NCBI GenBank assembly: GCA_002687025.1
Contig: NYZG01000239.1
Span: 1 to 7,481, forward strand
Length of the DNA stretch: 7,481 bases
Direction of reading: 5' to 3'
Source of the DNA: Candidatus Poribacteria bacterium
GTDB lineage: Bacteria > Poribacteria > WGA-4E > GCA-2687025
The translations under genes were made by a program, and so were the position numbers. The notes beneath the pieces were generated by a model. That model saw only the letters and a list, made by a program, of their open reading frames with translations. It did no database searches and was not told the origin of the DNA. Shown here in pieces: positions 1 to 7,100 of the stretch (positions are counted from its first letter, which is position 1; each line of letters begins with the position of its first letter).

Positions 1-1
1 C

Positions 2-847
2 GAGACGCTGGAGACCACGGTCTCGCGGCTGACGGACTGCGGATACGACGCCATCGAAATAAGCGGCGAACCTGAGAAATACCCTATCGACGAGACACGC
101 GCCACCCTCGAGAAGCACGGGATGGCTTGCCTTGGCTCTGTGTCGATTATGACCGAGGGGCGCGGCCTTACCCTTGGCGACAAGTACCAGCGCGAAGGCA
201 CCATCGCCTATCTTGAGGATTGCGTGCGCATGGTAGGCGGCCTGGACGGCGAGATAATGACCATCGTCCCGGCGACGGTGGGCAAGATAGCGCCGGACGC
301 CTCGGTAGATGAGGAGTGGGCGTGGGCCGTCGAGGGCATGAAGCGGGTCAATGAGGTGGCCGTCGAACTCAGCGTGAAGATCGCCATCGAGCCGATCAAC
401 CGGTTCGAGACGTATTTCATCAACCGCGGCGATCAGGCGTTGGCGTTGGCCGACGCGGTCGATGAGAACATCGGCGTGTGCCTTGACGCGTTCCACATGA
501 ACATCGAGGAAGTGGACGCGCTCTCGGCGATACGGCAAGCCGGGAGTCGCCTGCTCGATTTCCACGTCGCGGACAGCAACCGTAAGCCTCCGGGCGAGGG
601 TCACTACGACTGGGCAGCCACGCTACGCACGCTGGACGAGGTTGGCTACGCGGGGCACATGACGGTGGAGTTCGTAAACCCGATCGAACGGACGATCCTC
701 GCCGGCACGCAGGAAGAGGCGCCGGCCGACAACGCCACGGCCGCGGAACTGAAGTTCATCCAAGACCATGGCGGCGGAGTTCTGTCGGACGAGGAATACA
801 CGGCGGCTACGAAGGCGTCAATCGACTATCTGAGGTCGCTGGCATAA
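2..847 (+). CDS. Ketose 3-epimerase / sugar phosphate isomerase-epimerase family protein (5' partial)
   Basis: The reading frame is open from base 2 to the taa at 845-847, giving 281 visible residues; the true start lies upstream and perhaps 10-20 residues are missing. It is a TIM-barrel enzyme of the AP-endonuclease-2-like superfamily, closest to D-psicose/D-tagatose 3-epimerases, which interconvert ketoses at C3 in the cytoplasm using a divalent metal. Numbering from base 2, the four metal ligands are E130 (in IEPINRFETYF), D162 (CLDAFHMNIEE), H188 (DFHVADSNR) and E223 (TVEF). The substrate-contacting positions E136, H165 and R194 are also present. As I recall the Agrobacterium D-psicose 3-epimerase (E150, D183, H209, E244; E156, H186, R215), the spacings agree to within one residue. 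The C-terminal part after E223 is long and contains an HGGG motif, so substrate preference may differ. A hydroxypyruvate-isomerase-like activity is an alternative. The family call is firm; the exact substrate is not. Confidence 0.92.
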   Translation, partial: ETLETTVSRLTDCGYDAIEISGEPEKYPIDETRATLEKHGMACLGSVSIMTEGRGLTLGDKYQREGTIAYLEDCVRMVGGLDGEIMTIVPATVGKIAPDASVDEEWAWAVEGMKRVNEVAVELSVKIAIEPINRFETYFINRGDQALALADAVDENIGVCLDAFHMNIEEVDALSAIRQAGSRLLDFHVADSNRKPPGEGHYDWAATLRTLDEVGYAGHMTVEFVNPIERTILAGTQEEAPADNATAAELKFIQDHGGGVLSDEEYTAATKASIDYLRSLA

Positions 848-855
848 CGCCGCTG

Positions 856-873
856 GCGACTCCCGGGGAGCGC
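856..873 (+). terminator. Weak stem-loop just after the epimerase stop codon
   Basis: Nine bases after the taa, gcg-a-ctcc can pair with ggag-cgc around a 3-base loop, giving seven base pairs with one bulged A. No run of T follows (the next bases are gggccgcgg), so this is not a classical Rho-independent terminator. It may be an mRNA 3'-end hairpin or chance in GC-rich DNA. Confidence 0.2.
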
Positions 874-1078
874 GGGCCGCGGTGAACATTCGCCGTCGAC
901 ACGCGTTGAGGGGTGGAGAGCGTGGTGTGCCCGGTATGCGGCAGCACGCAGGCCAGCGTCGGACGCCGTCGGGTACGAAGGGCATTCCGCTATGCATGAA
1001 TCCCTAGCTTGCGCACACGACCTGATCGGTCGTCTCACCGTCGCCCTGCCGCGTCTACACCGCGTCGGCCCGAGAAGC

Positions 1079-1085
1079 AAGGAGG
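1079..1085 (+). promoter_or_regulatory. Ribosome binding site of the giant secreted protein
   Basis: AAGGAGG is a full match to the anti-Shine-Dalgarno sequence and sits 10 bases before the ATG at 1096. It decides the start: the upstream in-frame TTG at 1009 has no comparable site and would place an Arg-rich, non-secretory stretch before an otherwise good signal peptide. Confidence 0.8.
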
Positions 1086-1095
1086 CGCGCCGCAG

Positions 1096-1173
1096 ATGAG
1101 TACCCAGTGTCGCCGTTGGGTGTGGCTGCCCGTATTCGTCTGTCTGGTGTCGTGGAGCTCGGTGGCGCGCGCC
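1096..1173 (+). other. Sec-type signal peptide
   Basis: Residues 1-26 show a short basic start (C5-R6-R7), a hydrophobic core from W8 to W20 and a type-I signal peptidase site V-A-R-A at 23-26, followed by A-I-D-E-L. Export across the inner membrane is therefore expected. Confidence 0.85.
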
Positions 1174-4100
1174 GCGATAGACGAACTGGAGCTGATTGTC
1201 GACGGCGGCGCGTCGACCTTCCCGACCCCCAGCGCGTACGGCTCCGCGACCCAGGTCAGCGGTCAGCATTGGGAGCTTACCCCTGCGGTGGCGGACCAAA
1301 GCGGCGGCATCACGTATCCGAGCCTGCCGGTCGGCGACACGTGGAGCGTGACCGGGGAATTCCTGACGGGCGGTGGCACGGGCGCCGACGCATTCTACGT
1401 GTTCGGCTGGGCGGCCTCCGACCCGGCGGGCGAGGATGCTGCCCACCAGCAGTACACCTTCGCGTGCGACGAGTGGGAAGACCAGATCCAGGTGCTCTAC
1501 GACGGCGCCGTCCTGGCGTCCGTGGGGGAGGCGGGGCTGGACACGTCCACCTGGCGCCAGTTCCAGGTCGACTGCACGGCGGGCCTGTTCGACGTCTACC
1601 TCGACAGCACGCTCAGACTCACCTATGACGACCGGCTCCACCTCTACGGGAACGCGACGGGCGACAGGTTCGGGTTCGGAGGACGAACCGCCGGCAGCAC
1701 GAACGAGCACAGCGTGCGCAACATGGTGTGGAACGTCACCACGAATGGCAACACCAGCGCGCTAGCCGTGTCCACGGAGGGCGCCGCGCCGACGTACCCG
1801 GTCGGCACAGCCTTCGGAAGCGCCGTGGATGGCGGGGGCGCTTGGCAACTGAACTTCGCCGTCGCGTCGACCCATGGTGGCGTCAGCTACTCGAGCCTGG
1901 CCCTGGGGGAGCGCTTTGACCTCACCGGAGAGTTCCGCAGCGGCGGCGGGACCGGCGCCGACATCTTCTACGCCTTCCTTTGGGCCGATACGGAGCCGAC
2001 GTGGCAGTCGGACACCAACGGACAGTACGCCGTCAGCTTCGACGAGTACAACGACCAGATCAAGCTCATCTACGACGGGACGACTCTCGCCTCGTACAAC
2101 CACTCAACGCTGGACGACGGCGCGTGGCGGCCCTTCCAGGTGAGTTGCGACACCGGCGTCTTCGACGTGTGGCTGGACGGCGGCCTCGTCATCACGTACG
2201 ACGACAGCGCGAGCTTCTTCGCCCGCGCCACAGGCACGCTCTCAGGCTTTGCGGGTGGGTCGGGCACGGAGACGAACGCGCACCAGGTGCGCAACATGGC
2301 CGCCGCCGTTGGCGCGACGAGCGCGCCTGCCGCAGTATGGACCGCGCCGCTGCCCCGGAGAGCTTTCGACGGGGCCGCCGACTACGCGTCACTGCCCGAC
2401 AGCACGATCCAATCCGACACGTCCCTAACCGCCGAGATGTGGTTCCGCACGAACACGCACGGCGTGCTGCTGGGCTATCAGGACGAGGTACCGGGGGGCG
2501 CCGTCACCGGCAACTACACGCCAGCGCTCTACGTCGGAACGGACGGCTTGCTCCGCGGGGTGTTCTGGAGCGAAGCAGTCGGTCCTGGACCGATAACGTC
2601 CGCTGGCGTCGTGAACGATGGCCAGTGGCATCACGCGGCCCTGATCGGCGATGACGATCAGAGCACGCTGTACCTTGACGGAGCGCTCGTCGGCGTGGCG
2701 CTGGGAGACATCCAACACTTCTCCGAGATCGTCAACCAGATCGGCGTCGGATACACGCTCAGTTGGCCTGCCGGCAACAGCTCATGGCACTACTTCGGCG
2801 GCGAAATCGGCGCGCCCACGATCTGGGACGGGCCGCTGTCCGAAGCCACCGTAGCAAGCATCGCTTCGGCGCCGCCCGCCGCGCCGTCGTTGGCATGGTC
2901 GACGTCGTCGGGCGCGGTGACCACCTACGATGGCGTAGCAGACTACACCGTCGCCCCAGCCAACCTGATCCAGAGCCGGGTGGCCATGGCCGTGGAGACG
3001 TGGTTCCGTACGACGGAGACGCGCGGCGGGCTGTTCGGCTACGCGGATCAGACATATCCCACTGTTCCATCAAGCCACATCCCGTCGCTGTACATCCACA
3101 ATGACGGACGTCTTGGCGGAGGGCTGTGGGCGGCAGCCAATCCGCCGATGTTCTCGCCATCCGCGGTCAACGACGGAAGCTGGCACCACGTCGCGCTCGT
3201 AGGTGACGTGGACCGCCATCACATGTACGTCGATGGCGCCGCGGTCGGCACGTACGTTGGGCCGATAGCGGACATCGGCATGGACTTCAACCAGGTGGGT
3301 CTCGCATACACCAACTGGGTCGGCGGCGCCAACACGTGGGACTTCTTCCGGGGCGACATCGCAGACTTCAATGTTTGGGACGGCACGCTCACGTCTGCGG
3401 AAGTCGCGACGATCGCCGCTGTTGAGCCCGCTGCCGAGCCGGCGAACCTGACGCTCGCAGTCGCCGGAGGCGTCGACTATTTGGACGTTGGCGCCGACTC
3501 GTCGCTGGAATTGGGCGACGAATACACGCTCGAAGCGTGGATTCGGCCGGCAGGCAGCGGAGCGAACGCAGGCAACGGAGGCGCGTTCATCGATCGCGAG
3601 GGCGAGTACATGCTCGCATGGTGGCCGGCGGACGAATCGATCCGCTACGTTGCCGGCAACCACGCTACCTTGCCCTGGGCGTGGGTCCACACAGGCTACA
3701 CCACGCCGGTAGGCACGTGGCGGCACATTGCGCTGGTCGCGTCGGCGACGGACGGCGCCATACGCCTGTACGCGGACGGCGTGGAGGTCTACTCGGCGGA
3801 TGTCGCCGGGACGATGACCGACGCGATCCCCGCATCTGACAACGTGCGGTTCGGCGAGAGACAAGGCGTCGCGGAGTCGTTTGAGGGCGACATCGACGAG
3901 ATCCGCATTTGGAGTGTCGCCCGGTCGGCCGCCGAGATTCTCAGCACGCACACGAGGAGCCTTACCGCAGGCGATGTTGCGCTGTCGACAGGTCTCGTTG
4001 GGTACTGGAACTTCGACGACGGCACGGCGAGCGACCTCAGCGCAAACACGAACGACGGGACGTTCACGGGCGCCGCAGCGATCCTCGGGTCACAGCAGAC

Positions 4101-7100
4101 GTTCGGGCTCAACGGCGTCGCGCCGGTAGCGGACGCGTCCTCGGCATCGGCAGCGAGCGGGCCGGAGAACTACATCTACATCACGGGATCGGACGCAGAC
4201 GGCGATGCCCTGACCTTCGCGCTCGTGTCCACCACGTCCGATACCATGCTTCTTCCCCTCACGCTGGTGGACGACGATCCCACCGACAACATCGCCACGG
4301 TGCTGTACACGCCCTCGGTGGACGGCCCAGACTCGTTCTCCTTCACCGTGACGGACGGCATCGAGACTAGCGCCCCCGCGACGGTCAGCATCACCGTCAG
4401 CTCGCCGACTAACTACGACGTGGCGCTCGACGGCTCCGCGGACTACATCGACGTGGGACTCGACGCGTCGCTCCTCATTACGAGCGACCTCACGCTCGAA
4501 GCGTGGGTATACCCGACGGGCCCGGGCTCGGGCGTCAGCAGCCAGGGCGGAGCCATAATCTGCCGCGAAGGTGAATACCTCCTGCAGCGCTTTGCCGATG
4601 GCTCCATCGCCTACGCCATGGGCAACGCCGGCTGGGGATGGGGAGTCACGACCTATACGGCCGCGCAGGACGTATGGACACATCTCGCCTTCGTGTACTC
4701 GTCAACCGAGGGTATGTTCACCCTGTACGCCAACGGCGTCGCAGTCTACTCCACGGCGGCGAGTGGCACGATCGCGGACTTCCTGCCCTCGTGGAACAAC
4801 GTCTGGATCGGCAATCGGCAGAGCGGCGAGGCCGCCTTCGACGGCGAAATCGACGAGGTGCGCATATGGGACGTCGCGCGCCAGGCGTCCGAGATAGCCA
4901 GCACGTACGCCAAGACGATGAGCGTGGCGGAGGCCCAGGCCGTCGCGGGGCTGCAAGGTTACTGGACCTTCGACGGTCAGTCAGCGGACGATCTGACCCT
5001 GAACGCCAACAACGGCACGTTCGCGGGCGACGCCACCGTCGCCCCGTCGGGGAAGGTATTCGACGCGAACGGCGCTGCCCCAGTCGCGGACACCGGCACA
5101 TCCGCGACTGTCGAGACGAACGAGACCGTCGCGATCCAAATCACCGGAACCGACGGCGATGGCGACGCGCTGGCGTTCGCCCTGACATCCGCCGTCTCGG
5201 ACACGCTCGGAGCGACGCTGACCCTCACCGACGCCGACGCCACGGACAATCTGGCAACCGTGACGTACGACGCTACGGGAGGCGCGGGCGCCGACACATT
5301 TTCCTTCACCGTATCGGACGGGATCGAGACGAGCGCGGCGGAGTCCGTGGCCGTCACCGTCAACCTGCCCGCGGTGGCGTGGGCCACGTCCACGGGCGTC
5401 GTGACGATGTTCGACGGCGTTGACGACCAGGAGACCGCGACCGACAGTCTCATCCACAGCCGCACATCCGTGACGGTTGAGACGTGGTTCCGTACGACCG
5501 GCACGAAGGGCGTCCTGTTCGGCTACCAGAACGCAGCGCACCCCGGCACACCGGGCAACGTGGTACCGGTCCTCTACGTGGGGACTGACGGGCTGCTTCG
5601 AGGCGGGTTATGGGCCGCCAACCCAGGAGCGCCTCTCAACAGCGGGACGGCCGTGAACGACGCAGCCTGGCATCACGCCGCCATCGTCGGCGATGTCGAT
5701 GCCCACTACCTGTACGTCGACGGGGTGCTCACCGGGACGTACGCCGTCGCCATAGACCACCTCACCATGCTCAACAACCAGGTGGGCGTCGGCTGGGACA
5801 GTGGATGGGTCGGAGGCACGGGCGGCTGGACGTTCTACCGAGGCGACTTGGCCGACTTCAACGTCTGGGACGGCGCGCTCGCGGCAGCAGATGTCGCGGC
5901 CATCGCCGCTTCCCCGCCGACGCAGGAGTTCCCGAACCTGACGGCGTCGTTCGCGGGGAACGCGGACTATATCCTCGTGCCCGCCGCCGCTTCGCTGGAC
6001 CTGACCACGGAGATGACTGTCGAGGCGTGGCTCTATCCGACGGCTGCGGGGTCGGGCGGGGCGAGCGGCGGCACGATCATCGCGCAGGAGGGCGCGTATA
6101 CGCTCGCGCGTTGGGGTGATGGCAACATCTACTTCGCCGTCGCGAACACGTCGCCGGGCTTCGGGTGGGCGTACGGCGGCGCGAACGTGCCTCTCAACGC
6201 GTGGACTCACATGGCGTTCACGTACTCGTCCGCGGCCGGTCAGGTGATAACGTACATCGACGGAGTCCCCGGTACGCCGATTGCCGTTGTCGGCGCCATC
6301 GGCGACATCACGCCTGCTCAGAACGACGTGTGGATCGGCGAGCGCGAGATAGCCCCGCACGCATTCGACGGCGAGATGGACGAACTGCGGGTGTGGAACG
6401 TCGCGCGGACAGCGGAGGAGATCGCCAACACCTACACGAAGTCGCTGACGCCCGCCGAGGCGCAGAGCGTCCCCGGCCTCGTAGGCTACTGGACCTTCGA
6501 CGACGGCTCGGCGGACGACCTGACACTCAACGAGAACGACGGCACGTTCGTGAACCAGGCGGGCGCTGTGGGCTCTCCGCAGACGTTCGGCGCGAACGTC
6601 GCCCCCGTCGCCGACCCCGGCCTGTCCGCGACGGTCTTCACCAACGAGGTGGGCGATGTCGTCATCACCGGCACGGATGCCGACGGCGACCTGCTGAGCT
6701 TCGCCACGACCGACGGGGCCTCGGGCTCGTTCGGGGCATCGCTGACCGTCTCGGACGCCGACACGACAGACAACCTGGCAACCGTGCAGTACGGCGCGAC
6801 GGCGTCGCTGGGAGCGGACACGCTGTCGTTTACCGTCAGCGACGGCATTGCGACGAGCGCCGCTGAGCTCGTGAACGTCACGGCGGCGGACCCGACGAAC
6901 CGCGCGCTCGCCGTGGACGGGAGTCTCGACTACGTCAACGCCGGGGCGGCCGCTTCTCTGGCCGTGACGGACACCTTCACGTTGGAGGCGTGGATATACC
7001 CGACGGGACCGGGGTCGGGGCCGAACACGGCGCCGTCGGCAACCACCGGCGGCGGGCTGTCGGGCGGGGGTGATCGTCGGTCGCGCCGGCGAATACCTGC

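Larger units (their letters stand above)
848..1095. other. Intergenic spacer between the epimerase and the giant secreted protein
   Basis: This 248-bp gap between two same-strand genes holds a weak hairpin at its start and a Shine-Dalgarno sequence at its end. It also contains a short perfect inverted repeat at 1017-1022 / 1028-1033 (arms acgacc and ggtcgt, 5-base loop), which could be chance, an operator or a leader hairpin. I see no well-spaced sigma-70 promoter, so whether the second gene has its own promoter or is read through from the first is open. Confidence 0.6.

Noticed and set aside
906..940. Sigma-70-like promoter, TTGAGG at 906-911 and TATGCG at 935-940
   Set aside because: The spacing is 23 bases and the -10 match is poor, so this is likely chance.
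1009..1095. TTG at 1009 as the start of the giant protein
   Set aside because: It would add 29 Arg/Pro-rich residues before the signal peptide, and the AAGGAGG at 1079-1085 points to the ATG at 1096.
1096..1173. Lipoprotein signal
   Set aside because: The only nearby cysteine (C16) sits in PVFVC inside the hydrophobic core, without a small residue at -1 or a lipobox. An ARA signal peptidase I site fits better.
826..1710. A 294-codon open frame on the - strand covering the spacer
   Set aside because: It is Arg-rich, has no domain and overlaps the signal peptide and L1 coding sequence, so it is a compositional shadow.
3070..3951. A 293-codon open frame on the - strand
   Set aside because: It is antisense to A2 and B1 and has no recognisable motif; the + strand is clearly coding here.
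2332..6888. CRISPR or DNA tandem array
   Set aside because: The repetition is at protein-module level (about 290-670 bases per unit, diverged, no uniform spacers) within one coding frame.
7066..7072. Programmed +1 ribosomal frameshifting
   Set aside because: There is no in-frame stop or rare-codon pause at the slip site and no recognised stimulatory element. A one-base indel in a G tract is simpler.
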